A stretch of 64,000 nucleotides of DNA from assembly GCA_021654635.1 (NCBI GenBank), contig AP025179.1, positions 3,534,001-3,598,000 on the forward strand, in the 5' to 3' direction. The notes under the pieces are model-generated. The model did not search any database, was not told where the DNA came from, and saw nothing but the letters and a program-made list of their open reading frames with translations. Position numbers and translations under genes: made by a program. The DNA is from Mycobacterium kiyosense. Its GTDB lineage: Bacteria; Actinomycetota; Actinomycetes; Mycobacteriales; Mycobacteriaceae. This document shows, piece by piece, positions 9,083 through 21,124 of this stretch. Each line of letters begins with the position of its first letter. Within the stretch, counting starts at the first letter, position 1.

Positions 9083-9399
9083 CGCGCTATGCCCCCTTAG
9101 CCACCACCTGCCTTACACCCGGTTGCTTCTTCTGTGCAGCACAGCGCTTCTCAATCAGTCGAGGCGAGATTAGTCGCCCACATCCATCCGGGTGCCGCGA
9201 CCAAGCGTACGAGATTCGTCTCGCCGTTGGCGGCAAATCACTCGCCTGGTCGAAGGATCGCCCGCGCGACCAACACCATGCGCAACCGAGACTGGCCCGA
9301 GGCGCGCCCATTCGTGGAAGCTGGTAGCGGGCGTCGTCGCCCACTACCAGGTCACCATCAAAGTTGGCTTCCGCCGAGAAGATTGGTAGTCCGCGGGAC
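9083..9399. other. Intergenic stretch without a gene (317 bp)
   Basis: Lies between the stop of lipL and the start of the membrane-protein operon. Only overlapping low-quality frames are present. It should contain the promoter of the leftward membrane-protein genes, but I cannot point to a convincing -10/-35 pair. It marks the border between the accessory block on the left and the M. tuberculosis-like order on the right. Confidence 0.5.
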
Positions 9400-10686
9400 T
9401 TATCCCGCAGCGGCCCCCGGCTCAAAATACGGCGCCCCAAGTCCGTGCACCGGCCGGTACCCACGCTTACGCGCCTTGGCCGCAGCCTGGCGCGCCAGCT
9501 TGTAGAGCCCGACGAAGGCGGCGTGATCGGTCAGCACCAGCGGCGTGAGCAGGCGGTTGTGCACCACCCCGATCGCCAACCCAGTCTCCGGGTCACTCCA
9601 GCCGACCGAACCGCCCAGGCCCACGTGGCCGAACCCGGGCATCACATTGCCGAACGGCAGCGCGTGATAGCCCAGGTGGAACGCCATCGGCATGAAGATG
9701 TTGTGGTCACGCGCCATGACGCGTTCACCGGTCAGGCCCGCGACCAATCGTCGGGACAGGAACCGGGTGCCGTCGACCTCTCCCCCGTTGGCGATCGCGC
9801 CGTACATCCGGGCCAGCGCGCGGGCCGTCACCACGCCGTTGGCCGCCGGGATCTCGGCGTCCAGCATGGCGTTGTCACCCTGCACCGCGGCAATGACTCC
9901 CGGGAAGTACATGGAGCGATACCCACCGGAGAAATTGTTGGCGACTTTCTGCACCGCATAGGTGAACAGCGGATTGGCCGCGATGTCCTGCGGCATGATG
10001 ATCTCGGCCACCTTGGTGGGCGACTCGGCCGGCGGCCGGCCCAGGTGGAAGCCGTCGGAGTTCAGCGGTTCGGCGAGTTCCTCGCGGAACAGCACCCGCA
10101 TGTCCTTGCCGGTGACCGCCCGGGCCAGTCCCGACATCAGCCAGCCGAACGTCAGCGCATGATAGGCGGGCTTGCCGAGTAGACGACCCGGGGAGGCTGC
10201 CGCCAGCCGCTCTTCCATCGCGACGTGGTTGAGCACGGTCACCTGGTCGGCGCCGCGCAGCCCGGACAGGCCCGCGGTGTGCTTCATCACCTCGCGGACG
10301 GTCATGTTCGCCTTGCCGTTGGCGCCGAAGGCGTGCCAGTACTCGGCGACCGGGGCGTCGTAGTCGATCAGACCGCGGTCGGCCAGCCGGTGGATCACCG
10401 TGGCGGCCATGCCTTTGGTCGCCGAGAACACCATCGGGGCGGTGTTCTCCGTCCACGGCACCTGCCCGTCCCGGTCCGCCCAGCCCTTCCAGACGTCCAC
10501 GACCGGCTGTCCGTCCAGATAGACCGACAAAGCCCCGCCGCCGAAGCGGTGGTAGGGGAACATGCTGGAGAAAAAACGAACGACGCAACTGAATTGCGAG
10601 TCCGCGGCGCCGAACACACCATGCCCTGCGTCGGGGGCATCGTGAGGAGGAACAGCGCGGCGATCGACTCCGATGTCTACCGTCAC
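9400..10686 (-). CDS. lipL: LipL-type esterase/beta-lactamase-fold protein (Rv1497 homologue)
   Basis: 428 residues, close to the M. tuberculosis protein in length and sequence. The serine-beta-lactamase fold carries the SxxK motif SATK at residues 88-91 (nucleophile Ser88, general base Lys91). The C-terminal HVGLGGSVGWSDP segment replaces the KTG box. The family hydrolyses short-chain esters and some members cleave beta-lactams; it is cell-envelope associated. The start is GTG 10686, matching the homologue's N terminus (VDIGVDRRAV). It lies 63 bases downstream of meaB on the same strand. Confidence 0.93.
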   Translation of the reverse strand: MTVDIGVDRRAVPPHDAPDAGHGVFGAADSQFSCVVRFFSSMFPYHRFGGGALSVYLDGQPVVDVWKGWADRDGQVPWTENTAPMVFSATKGMAATVIHRLADRGLIDYDAPVAEYWHAFGANGKANMTVREVMKHTAGLSGLRGADQVTVLNHVAMEERLAAASPGRLLGKPAYHALTFGWLMSGLARAVTGKDMRVLFREELAEPLNSDGFHLGRPPAESPTKVAEIIMPQDIAANPLFTYAVQKVANNFSGGYRSMYFPGVIAAVQGDNAMLDAEIPAANGVVTARALARMYGAIANGGEVDGTRFLSRRLVAGLTGERVMARDHNIFMPMAFHLGYHALPFGNVMPGFGHVGLGGSVGWSDPETGLAIGVVHNRLLTPLVLTDHAAFVGLYKLARQAAAKARKRGYRPVHGLGAPYFEPGAAAG

Positions 10687-10749
10687 AGATCGAATTTACT
10701 TCAACGGTCTAAGCGCTCACCGGCAAACCCCGACATATTTACCGATCTG

Positions 10750-11719
10750 TTAAGTCGTCGCGATCTCAAGTATTTGCTGGGCGGCTAGGGCCGGGGTCAG
10801 CTCGCCCTCACGCACCTGACGCTCGACGTCCCGGCGGGCCTTGCGGACCTGCGGGTTGGACATCAACCGGTCCAGCACCGCGTCACGCACCATCTGCCAG
10901 GTCCAGTCGACCTGCTGATCGTGGCGGCGCGCCTCGAACTGCCCGGCCTCGGTGAGCACCTTGCGGTGCTTCTCGATCGTCTCCCACAGTTCGGTCAAGC
11001 CGGTCCCCTCGACCGCGCTCATCGTCAAAACCGGTGGCCGCCAAAGTGTTTCGCGTGGATAGATCAGCCGCAACGCCCCGGACAGCTCGCGGGCGGCCAG
11101 CTTGGCGTCCTTGAGGTGCGCCCCGTCGGCCTTATTGACCACCACGATGTCGGCCAGCTCCAGCACGCCCTTCTTGATGCCCTGCAACTGATCCCCGGTG
11201 CGCGCCAGGGTCAGCAGCACGAACGTGTCGACCATGTTGGCCACCGACACCTCGGACTGCCCCACCCCCACCGTTTCGATCAGGATCACGTCGAAGCCCG
11301 CGGCCTCCAACAGCACAACGGTCTCCCGAGTGGCCTTTGCTACACCCCCCAAGGTCCCCGACGTGGGGGACGGCCGGATGTAGGCGTCGGGGTGCGTGGC
11401 CAGCTTCGCCATCCGGGTCTTGTCGCCCAGGATCGAGCCACCGGTACGCGTCGAGGACGGGTCGACCGCCAGCACGGCCAGCTTGTGCCCCTGCTCGATC
11501 ACGTGTATACCCAGGGCTTCGATGGTGGTGGACTTGCCCACCCCGGCACCCCGGTGATGCCCACCCGGTGAGCGCCCCCGCATCGGGCAGCAGCTCCAAC
11601 AGCAGCTGTTGCGCCTGCTCCCGGTGGTCGGCGCGGGTGGACTCGAGCAGGGTGATGGCCCGCGGCAGCGCGGCGCGGTCGCCGCTGCGGATGGCGTCGG
11701 CCAGGTCCTGGACCTTCAT
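10750..11719 (-). CDS. meaB: MeaB/ArgK-type GTPase, chaperone of methylmalonyl-CoA mutase (Rv1496 homologue); two apparent single-base deletions
   Basis: G3E-family P-loop GTPase that protects and reloads MutAB. Three frames must be joined: the N terminus [13 protein letters not shown] (from ATG 11719), a short middle [11 protein letters not shown], and [10 protein letters not shown] onward to the stop at 10750. Adding one base in the C run 11575-11579 and one in 11541-11544 yields [19 protein letters not shown], the family's Walker A. Other motifs are [15 protein letters not shown] and VVNKADG. Two breaks 30 bases apart in the key motif of an otherwise perfect gene suggest sequence error. 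In M. tuberculosis mazEF6 separates meaB and mutB; here a repeat occupies the gap. Confidence 0.85.
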
Positions 11720-11741
11720 GCCGACTCACTGCCCAGGAATC

Positions 11742-11800
11742 GACTCTGCGCCGGCGGCGCAGTTGTTCGAGTAAGGCGCGCCCTCAGCGCAGAGTCAACG
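11742..11800 (+). repeat. Family B hairpin repeat, copy 1 (meaB-mutB gap)
   Basis: GACTCTGCG pairs perfectly with CGCAGAGTC and, inside it, GGCGC pairs with GCGCC, forming a two-part stem about 55 bases long. The final arm continues AACG as in the iterons of the other copies at 57498 and 58533. The loop sequence differs between copies while the stems are kept, which points to selection on structure. Confidence 0.7.
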
Positions 11801-11830
11801 CTCAAGGGGCAACAAGTACGGCCCAGCACG

Positions 11831-14083
<2,253 letters not shown>

Positions 14084-14084
14084 G

Positions 14085-15944
14085 CTAGGCCCCCAATCGA
14101 GTCAGTAGATCCGAAAGCACTTGCACTGCATTGATTTTCATGGTCAAGAAGTCGTCGGGCCGGTTTTCGGCGTCGGCCACGGCCTGCTCGGGCCCGGCCA
14201 GGTAGACCCGCTCGAGACCCGCGGCGCGGGCGGCGGCCACCACCTCGGAGGCTTCGTCGGCGTAGCGCTTGTCGGTGCCGCAGATCACCGCGACCTTCAG
14301 CGAATCAGCCGATCGGACCGCCTGGGCGACACCCGCGGCGTCGACGGTGCCCGGGTTGACCGCCTCGATGCCACCGGAGGCCAACAGGTTGGACGCGAAC
14401 GTGGTGCGGATGTTGTGCTCGGCCAGCGGGCCCAGCGGCAACAACAGCACCTGCGGTCGCACCTGGTGCTCGGCGAAATAGACATCCGAGCGATCCCGCA
14501 GCGCCTCGAACTCGGCCGCGTACCGGATGACGTGCCCGGCGCGGCCCATCGAATCACCTTGCGGCAGCGGCGCTTCCCCCAGGTTGGGGAACTCGTTGAC
14601 GCCGGTGATGGCGATGCGGCGATGTGCGATGTCGTCGGCGCGTCTGGCCGCCAGCTCGTCCAGCTGGGCTTTGAGGTAGTCGCGGGCCTCGGCGAATCCG
14701 CCGTGCGACTCGATGGACTGGAAGTGCTGCCAGGCCTGTTCGGCCAGCTGCTTGGTGAGGTCTTCGACGAACCACGATCCGCCGGCAGGATCGAGCACCC
14801 GGCCGACATGCGACTCCTCGAGCAGCAGCAGCTGGGTGTTGCGGGCGATGCGGCGCGCGAAGCTGGTGGCCGTGCCCGGCCAGCCGCCGGGGATCGCCAC
14901 GTCGAACGCGTACACCAGCACGGTATCGGCGCCGCCCACCCCGGCGCCGAACGCCGCCAGCGTGGTGCGCAGCATGTTCACCCACGGGTCGCGCTGGGTC
15001 ATCATCGGCAGCGACGTCTCGGCGTGCACGACGGCGGCGCCGCCGTCGGGGTCGCCGGCCACCTCGGCAACACGCGCCCACAGCTGCCGCACGGCGCGCA
15101 TCTTGGCCAGCGTCATGAACTGGTCGTCGTCGGCGGAAAGCCGGAAACTGATCTGCCGCAACGCATCCGACACCGACAGCCCGGATTCGGTGAGCAGCCG
15201 CAGGTAGGCCACCCCCGCGGCGATGGTGGCCGCAAGCTCCCAGGCGGCGGTGGCGCCCAAGTTGTTGAAGGCAGGCCCGTCGACGGTGATCGCGCGCACC
15301 CCGTGTTTGCCGGCAGCGCGTCCAGCAACCGCGATCACCTCTTCGACGCTCGGGGCGTCGCGGTCGCTGAGCACCGCCGTCAGGGGGTCGGCACCCAGGT
15401 CCACCGACACCGTCGCGCGCTGGTCCTCCGCCACGGCGTCCACCAGGGTCAGCATCGCCTCGGCGGTGGCAACGTACTCGGCGCCGGCGTCCAGGATCAC
15501 CGGCACCATGCTCAGGTACACGCCGTCCAGCAGCGTCCCGAGGTCGGCGGACGCCACCCCGGACTCCCCCACCCGGATCAGCAGCGCGCTGACCCCGTCG
15601 CCGAGGGCGGCCAGCAGCGCCGAGTTTGCCTCCCCGGCGGCCAGGCCCGGCAGCGGGAACGCCTCGGCGACCTTCCAGCCGGACTTGACGTCGCGCGTCG
15701 GGTCGCCGCCCCGCAGGAACGGCCAGTGGCCGGGCAGCGGCGGCTCGGGCAATCCGTCGAACACCGTGTAGAGCGGGTGGATGACGAACCCGTCATAGGT
15801 CGGCGTATCCAGCCGGTGCTCGGGTTCCTCGCCCAACTCGGCCGGGTCGGTTCGGGTGCTCTTGGCCAGCACTCCGGCGACCGCACTGCGCCAACGACCG
15901 CGGACCTCCTCGAGGTCCGCCAGCTCGGGTACGTCAATGGACAC
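14085..15944 (-). CDS. mutA: Methylmalonyl-CoA mutase, small subunit MutA (Rv1492)
   Basis: 619 residues, non-catalytic partner of MutB in the alpha-beta heterodimer. It has the same TIM-barrel and Rossmann-like layout but lacks a DxHxxG cobalamin motif, as is usual for the small subunit. I place the start at GTG 15944 ([18 protein letters not shown]) because AGGAG lies 7 bases upstream and the homologue begins there; the frame remains open for 15 more codons. It is the first gene of mutA-mutB, divergent from the TVP38-type gene, with 169 bases for promoters between them. Confidence 0.95.
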   Translation of the reverse strand: MSIDVPELADLEEVRGRWRSAVAGVLAKSTRTDPAELGEEPEHRLDTPTYDGFVIHPLYTVFDGLPEPPLPGHWPFLRGGDPTRDVKSGWKVAEAFPLPGLAAGEANSALLAALGDGVSALLIRVGESGVASADLGTLLDGVYLSMVPVILDAGAEYVATAEAMLTLVDAVAEDQRATVSVDLGADPLTAVLSDRDAPSVEEVIAVAGRAAGKHGVRAITVDGPAFNNLGATAAWELAATIAAGVAYLRLLTESGLSVSDALRQISFRLSADDDQFMTLAKMRAVRQLWARVAEVAGDPDGGAAVVHAETSLPMMTQRDPWVNMLRTTLAAFGAGVGGADTVLVYAFDVAIPGGWPGTATSFARRIARNTQLLLLEESHVGRVLDPAGGSWFVEDLTKQLAEQAWQHFQSIESHGGFAEARDYLKAQLDELAARRADDIAHRRIAITGVNEFPNLGEAPLPQGDSMGRAGHVIRYAAEFEALRDRSDVYFAEHQVRPQVLLLPLGPLAEHNIRTTFASNLLASGGIEAVNPGTVDAAGVAQAVRSADSLKVAVICGTDKRYADEASEVVAAARAAGLERVYLAGPEQAVADAENRPDDFLTMKINAVQVLSDLLTRLGA

Positions 15945-16113
15945 CGACGGCTCCTGTTTTCCCAGTTGTCGGGGGTAGGTGACTTGCAAATCAGGCTAAA
16001 TGATCGGCGTCGCAAAACAGCAATCGCATCGGGTCCGGCCCGCCCGCGTTGTGATGCGAAACGCCAGCCGAAGGCAACTCGGTATTCACCCGCGCCCCGT
16101 ACCCTTGGCAACC

Positions 16114-16866
16114 GTGACCTCCCCCGCGATCAGCAAAACCACCGATACCGTGCGCGGCATCGGGTCGGCGCTGCGCGGCGCGCTGCGGCAGGCGTCGCGG
16201 CCCCGACTGGTGTTCACCGTGGCGGGAATCACAATCCTGGTGGCCGTCGCGCTGCTGGTTCCGCTGCCGACGGCGCTCGAGATGCGCGACTGGGCACGCT
16301 CGGTAGGGCCGTGGTTCCCGCTGGCGTTCTGGCTGGTCCACGCCGTCGTCACGGTGCCGCCCTTCCCGCGCACCGCGTTCACCATCGCCGCCGGGCTGCT
16401 GTTCGGGCCGGTGATCGGAGTGGCGATCGCGGTGTCGGCCAGCACGGCCAGCGCGGTGTTGGCATTGCTGCTGGTGCGCGCCACCGGGTGGCGCCTGCAT
16501 CGCCTGGATCGCCGGCGCGTGGTGGCGCGCCTGGACGAGCGGCTGCGTGAGCGCGGCTGGCTGGCCATCCTGTCGCTGCGGTTCATCCCCGCGGTGCCGT
16601 TCGCGGCGATCAACTACGCCGCCGGAGCTTCGGCGGTGCGGGTGGCGCCCTACCTGGCCGCCACCATCGTCGGCCTGCTGCCCGGCACCGCCGCGGTGGT
16701 GATTCTGGGCAACGCGTTCGCCGGCGACGGCAATCCGCTGCTGGTGCTGGTGTCGGTGTGTACCGGCGCGCTGGGGTTGTGCGGGCTGATCTATGAGGTC
16801 CGTAAGTACCGGCAGCATCATGCGGCTCAGCACGCCGTCGAACGCGAGCCCGTCCGCTCGGTTTGA
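16114..16866 (+). CDS. TVP38/TMEM64-family membrane protein (Rv1491c homologue)
   Basis: 250 residues with about five membrane helices and the SNARE-associated/DedA-like VTT domain: the re-entrant segment FPRTAFTIAAGLLFGP and the later RFIPAVPFAAINYAAG are the family signature. GTG 16114 is preferred because it gives the homologue's N terminus. The exact role in mycobacteria is unknown; related proteins move or scramble lipids. It is divergent from mutA, as in M. tuberculosis. Confidence 0.9.
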   Translation: MTSPAISKTTDTVRGIGSALRGALRQASRPRLVFTVAGITILVAVALLVPLPTALEMRDWARSVGPWFPLAFWLVHAVVTVPPFPRTAFTIAAGLLFGPVIGVAIAVSASTASAVLALLLVRATGWRLHRLDRRRVVARLDERLRERGWLAILSLRFIPAVPFAAINYAAGASAVRVAPYLAATIVGLLPGTAAVVILGNAFAGDGNPLLVLVSVCTGALGLCGLIYEVRKYRQHHAAQHAVEREPVRSV

Positions 16867-16898
16867 ACGGGCCTGCCGTTCCCTGAAGGATCGACCTC

Positions 16899-17798
16899 AT
16901 GGTCGGTGCGTTCGCCCACATGACGCCGCAGGCGTCGCTGCGCGCCATCCTGCTCGGCGCCGGCGCACTGGTGTGTCTGGTGGTGGCGTCCTGGCCTCTA
17001 ACCGCCAACCGGCACGACGCCGACCAGCGCACCTACAGCTGGCGGCTTTCGGTCGTCGCGCTGCTCAGTGCGGCAGCGTTTGTGGCCGCGATCCTCTTAC
17101 CCGACCACCGCGCGCCGTCACCGCCGCGGGACGACCCGGCGATCGCCTTCCCCGTCCCGCTGCCCGCGGCGACCGGCATCGGCCCGGGCACCGCCATCGC
17201 CGTCCGCTTCGCCGACGGCACCGGCGGAATGACTTGCACCGCAGGGTTTTTGGTGCGCGAACAGAGCGGGCAGACCGGGGTGCTCACTGCCGGGCACTGC
17301 AACAAGCCCGGCGAAGCGAGCAGGGTGACCATCAACTCCGCCACCAAGTCCTACGTGACCGTGGGCACCTTCGACCAGACCGTCAGCGAAGGAACCCACG
17401 GCGAACAACACGACATCGGACTGATCACACTCGACGCCGACCAGATCCCGCAGACGCCGGCGATCATGGCATCGATGCCGGTGGCGCGCGTCGCGGAGAA
17501 CCTGCAGATCGGCCAGCAGCTGCGCAAGTTCGGCATGAAGACCGGCCGGGTGGAATGCGGGCAGATCACCGACGTCACCGACAGCAAGGTGGTGTTCCTG
17601 GCGGCCAGCCAGTGCGGCGACTCCGGCGGCCCGGTCTACCTGATCCAGCGCGACGGCGCCGTCGCCGTCGGGATCCACATCCGCGGCGGACGTCAAAATG
17701 ACCCCAACCCCAGCTGTTCGACGCCGGCCACGTTCTCGGTGGCCGAGCTGTTACGGCCGTGGCTGGATCAGTGGGGCCTGGACGTCGTCACGAGTTGA
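16899..17798 (+). CDS. Membrane-anchored trypsin-like serine protease
   Basis: 299 residues. Two membrane helices (about 15-33 and 50-67) precede a chymotrypsin-fold domain that would face the periplasm. The triad is complete: His133 in TAGHC, Asp172 in HDIGLI and Ser242 in GDSGGPV, with paired cysteines 113/134 and 220/239 likely forming disulfides. ATG 16899 has AAGGA about 9 bases upstream. It follows the TVP38 gene by 32 bases on the same strand and meets the sensor kinase gene head-on. I know no counterpart at this place in M. tuberculosis; the substrate is unknown. Confidence 0.85.
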   Translation: MVGAFAHMTPQASLRAILLGAGALVCLVVASWPLTANRHDADQRTYSWRLSVVALLSAAAFVAAILLPDHRAPSPPRDDPAIAFPVPLPAATGIGPGTAIAVRFADGTGGMTCTAGFLVREQSGQTGVLTAGHCNKPGEASRVTINSATKSYVTVGTFDQTVSEGTHGEQHDIGLITLDADQIPQTPAIMASMPVARVAENLQIGQQLRKFGMKTGRVECGQITDVTDSKVVFLAASQCGDSGGPVYLIQRDGAVAVGIHIRGGRQNDPNPSCSTPATFSVAELLRPWLDQWGLDVVTS

Positions 17799-17837
17799 CT
17801 CGGCTCCGCTGAGCGCTCCGATTTTCGAGGGGTGCGA

Positions 17838-19321
17838 TCACCTTCGCGGCGGCAGCTCCAGGCTCAGCCGGAACCGCGCGCCGCCGTCGTGCGGCACGCA
17901 CACCAAATCGCCGCCATGCGCGCGGGCCAGCGCCCGGGCGATCGACAGCCCCAGTCCGGCGCCGCCGTGGTCGCGGGCCCGGTCTGCGTCCAGACGCACC
18001 AATCGTTCGAAGATGCGGCGGCGCTCGTCGTCGGGGACGCCCGGACCGGTGTCGGTGACGGTGACGACGGCCGCGCTGTCCGCACTCAGGTCGACGGTGA
18101 TCGATCCGCCCGGCGGGGTGTGCCGGCGGGCGTTCTCCAGCAGGTTGGACAGGATCTGCGCGATGCGGGTCGGATCGGCCTCGACGTTCAGCGTCGCCAA
18201 ACCGGTGCGCACGATGGAGAGCTGCGGGGCCAGCATCGTCGCTCGCTGCACCTCGGCGTCGACGATGGCGCCCAGGTCGGTGTCCTGCCGGTCCAGCACC
18301 AGCCCGGCGTCGATGCGGCTCAGGTCGAGCATGTCGGCGACCAGCCGCCCGGCCCGCCGCGCATCGGACTGCAGCAGGCTGGCCCGCCGACGCTGCGCGT
18401 CCTCGACGTCGCTCTGGTGGGCCGCCAGTTGTTCGGCGGCGGCCTGGATGCCTGCGATCGGGGTACGCAACTCGTGCGCGGCGTCGGCGAGGAACTGGCG
18501 GGTCGCCGCTTCGGCGCGCTGCGCGGTGTCGGCGGCCTGTCGGGCCCGCAGCTCGGAGTCCTCCAGCGCGTCCAACATCCCATCGAAAGCGGTTGCCGCA
18601 CGGCCTAATTCGGTATTGGCCCGGGAGGGTCGGAGGCGCCGGCCGCGGTCGCCGGTGGAGATGTCCCTGGCCAGTGCGGTGAGTCGCTCCAACGGGCGCA
18701 GCGCGGCCCGGCTGATCGCGACCAGCAGCACCGCGGCCAGCAGCAGTGTCGCCAGGCCGGCGCCGAACATGATCTGCCGGAGCTGACGGGTGACCTGCGT
18801 GGTCTGGGTGGTGTCGGCGACCAGGATCAGCCGGGCGCCGTCGGGCAGCGGGTGCACGACGACGGTCGCGGTGGCGTCGCGCGGGGTGGGCGGCGGGGCG
18901 GCAGCCCCGACGGCGGCGGCGGCAGGTTCGACGGGAGCGGCGGCAGGTTCGACGGCAGCGGCCCGTGCGGATGGCCCGGCGGTGGTGGCGGAAACGGCGG
19001 CGGGACCGTGGAGCCCGCTTTGGTGTCGGGGCTGATGCCGGGATCGCCGTAGGTGACGCCGTCGGCCATCACCACCAGCGCACGCACGCTGCCGCCGTTG
19101 AGCTGGGCGGCTAGCAGGTCGGGCGGCGTGCCGGCGGCCACCAGCGCATCGGCACGCGACGTCGCGGCCAGCAACCGGTCGTGCAGGTTGCGTTCGGCCT
19201 GAGTGCGGAGCATGAAGTCGACCGTGCCGCCCAGCACCCCCAACAGCACCGCCAGTAGCGCCACCACCAGCACAATCACCCGCCGCTGCAGCGACGGTGT
19301 CGCGGTGACCGGATCCGTCAC
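17838..19321 (-). CDS. Sensor histidine kinase of an OmpR-type two-component system; one apparent indel
   Basis: Starts at GTG 19321, overlapping the response-regulator stop as GTGA. Order of parts: helix (VIVLVVALLAVLLGVLGGTV), an outer sensor domain with a Pro-rich stretch (PPPFPPPPPGHPHG), a second helix, a HAMP linker, the H-box AAHELRTP, the N-box NLLENARRHTPPGG, and the G-boxes DTGPGVPD and GGAGLGL. The frame changes in the Pro-rich stretch near 18890-18910 (for example a missing base in the C run 18905-18908), giving about 494 residues when corrected. The signal is unknown. It sits beside a protease and a Gly/Pro-rich membrane protein. Confidence 0.85.
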
Positions 19322-20046
19322 GATCGCGGCGGCTGCAGCCGGTAACCGATACCGCGAACCGTGTGCAGGATCCGCGGCCCGTGCGCTTCCAGCTTGCGCC
19401 GCAACCCGCTGACATGCACCTGCACCAGGTTGGGGTCGTAGGCGTCGTATCCCCATACCGCGCTGAGGATCTGGGTGGCGCTGACGATCCGGCCGCGCTG
19501 TTCGACCAGGAATTCCAGCAGCCGCAATTCGGTGGCGGTCAGGTCCAGCGGATGCCCGGCGCGCGCCGCTACCCCGGCGTCGACGTCGAGCAACAGGTCG
19601 CCGAACTGCACCACCTTGGGCAGCCGCCCCCGTCGGCGCAGCACCGCACCGACCCGCGACACGAGTTCGGCGAGCTCGAACGGCTTGACCACGTAGTCGT
19701 CGGCGCCGCCGTCCAGGCCACGTAGCCGGTCGGGCAGGCCGTCACGGGCGGTGATCATCACGATGCCGACGTCGCCCCACTGGCGGACGACGTCGATCAG
19801 CTCGAAGCCGTCCCGGCCCGGCAGCATCACGTCGAGCACCACCAGGTCAGGCCGCAGCCCCTCCAGTGCTTCTTCCAATCCTGTTCCGTCACAACGGGAA
19901 TCGGTGTGATAGCCGACGTCGGCCAGCGCCTCGGTGACCATTTCGCGGATCGTCTCGGAGTCCTCGACCACCAGCACCCGGGGTGTGCCGACGCTGAACT
20001 GATCGGTCGCCTTGCCGGTGCGGTCCGCTCGAGTCATAACCCCCAT
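19318..20046 (-). CDS. OmpR/PhoB-family response regulator
   Basis: 242 residues: a receiver domain with the acidic pair in VVEDSETIREM, the phospho-acceptor Asp in DLVVLDVMLPG, the TAR switch and Lys in VVKPF, then a winged-helix DNA-binding domain (ATELRLLEFLVEQ, VQVHVSGLRRKLE). Start ATG 20046; ATG 20037 is equally possible. It is cotranscribed with the downstream kinase through a 4-base overlap. A direct hexamer repeat spaced 11 bases lies in the upstream divergent promoter region, consistent with self-regulation and control of the divergent gene. Confidence 0.92.
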   Translation of the reverse strand: MGVMTRADRTGKATDQFSVGTPRVLVVEDSETIREMVTEALADVGYHTDSRCDGTGLEEALEGLRPDLVVLDVMLPGRDGFELIDVVRQWGDVGIVMITARDGLPDRLRGLDGGADDYVVKPFELAELVSRVGAVLRRRGRLPKVVQFGDLLLDVDAGVAARAGHPLDLTATELRLLEFLVEQRGRIVSATQILSAVWGYDAYDPNLVQVHVSGLRRKLEAHGPRILHTVRGIGYRLQPPRS

Positions 20047-20098
20047 TGTTCATACTCGGCGCGCCGACTGGCCCCGCGCCGCGACTCAACGACCCATT

Positions 20099-20115
20099 CT
20101 TCAGCTTTGCTTCAA
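20099..20115. promoter_or_regulatory. Candidate response-regulator site: direct repeat CTTCAG-n5-CTTCAA
   Basis: Two hexamers 11 bases apart (20099 and 20110), the spacing used by OmpR-family dimers, in the region shared by the response-regulator gene and the divergent membrane-protein gene. The repeat is seen; binding is inferred. Confidence 0.45.
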
Positions 20116-20167
20116 GTTCGGCTCCTACCGTCGCGATCACCACACATTCGGATGAAAGAGGAGTCAC

Positions 20168-20693
20168 ATGACCTCCGACGACCACGCGTCCGCTGCCGAC
20201 CCGGCAGCCGTCGCACCCGCACCCGCCGCAGTTGCACCCGCAGCCCCGGCGGCTCCCCGGCGCCTGTCGCCCCAGCGGCCGAACAGCGCCGCTACTCGAC
20301 CCGCATCGTGCTCGGCGCGGGCCTGCTGGGCGGCTTCATCGGGTCGCTGTTCACCGCAGGCGCCGCCGTGCTGTTCATGGCCTTCGGGGCGCCCCCGCCG
20401 CCGCCGGGACCGGGCTTCGGGCCGCCGGGAGCAGCGCAGTTCGGCCATCACGGCTTCGGCGGCCCGGGCGGGCCAGGCGGGCCGATGATGGCCGGACCGC
20501 ACGGCCCGATGGGGCCCGGTGGCCCCGGCATGATGCCCCCGCCGCCGTTCCCGGGCGGGCCTCCCCCGATGGGCGGCCCCGGTGGCCCCGGCGGGCCTGG
20601 TGGACCCGGTGGACCTGGCCAATCCGGCCAGCAACCCCCGGACCGGCCTCACCGTCGACCGGGCCCAGCCCGTCGGCGACGCCCCCACGGTAA
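20168..20693 (+). CDS. Small Gly/Pro-rich single-pass membrane protein; two apparent indels
   Basis: ATG 20168 has AGAGGAG upstream. An Ala/Pro-rich cytoplasmic start (MTSDDHASAADPAAV) leads, after a frame change at the C run 20255-20258, into one membrane helix (IVLGAGLLGGFIGSLFTAGA) and a long outer tail rich in Gly, Pro, Met and His. The last frame is uncertain: a further base in the five-C run near 20636 gives an ending PSTGPSPSATPPR at 20693; without it the frame runs to 20781. It diverges from the two-component system and shares its promoter region, so it is the best candidate target. Function unknown. Confidence 0.5.
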
Positions 20694-20749
20694 GCCGGCC
20701 GGCCGAGCGGTCCTGGCGGTGAAATCCCGCCGGACCGCTCGAACGTCGG

Positions 20750-21115
20750 CTAGCCAGCCGGGTCGGCGTCCGGGCCCTTGACCGTCATCGCCGCGAACAA
20801 CGCCAGGAACGTCGCGGCCGGAAGCGTGTTGGCGATCGTGTCGCGCACCCGGACGTGCGCGCCGACGGCCAGGATGAAATACAGCGTCAGCATCGCCGTT
20901 GTCAGCCGCGCCAACCCCGGAAACCGGGTCACCGAGGCCAGACCCACCGCTGCGGCGGTCTTCACCACCGGAAATATCGGCCGGATGCTCTCCGGGCACT
21001 CGACGGTGTCCAGGGCCTTCTTGACCGGCGGGGCTTCGACGGCACACAGCACCGCGTCGACGGCGTGGAAGGCGGCCAGACCGGCATAGGTTTTCGGGGA
21101 AGTCAGAGCGCTCAT
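20750..21115 (-). CDS. DoxX-like small membrane protein, 121 aa
   Basis: Four predicted helices and the general layout of DoxX-like proteins, with motifs such as FHAVDAVLCAV and TAMLTLYFILAVGAHVRVRD. ATG 21115 lies 9 bases after the stop of the stomatin-like gene, so it is probably the last gene of that leftward unit. The gene end overlaps the less certain tail of the convergent Gly/Pro-rich frame. Family members are membrane proteins of poorly known redox or quinone-linked roles. Confidence 0.75.
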   Translation of the reverse strand: MSALTSPKTYAGLAAFHAVDAVLCAVEAPPVKKALDTVECPESIRPIFPVVKTAAAVGLASVTRFPGLARLTTAMLTLYFILAVGAHVRVRDTIANTLPAATFLALFAAMTVKGPDADPAG

Positions 21116-21124
21116 TGCTCGATC

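Noticed and set aside
9087..9505. Overlapping frames of about 125 codons on both strands in the 9.1-9.4 kb gap
   Set aside because: They overlap each other and the flanking genes, have no ribosome site and no recognisable motif.
10740..11830. A mazEF pair between meaB and mutB as in M. tuberculosis
   Set aside because: Only about 110 bases separate the genes and they contain the hairpin repeat, not coding sequence.
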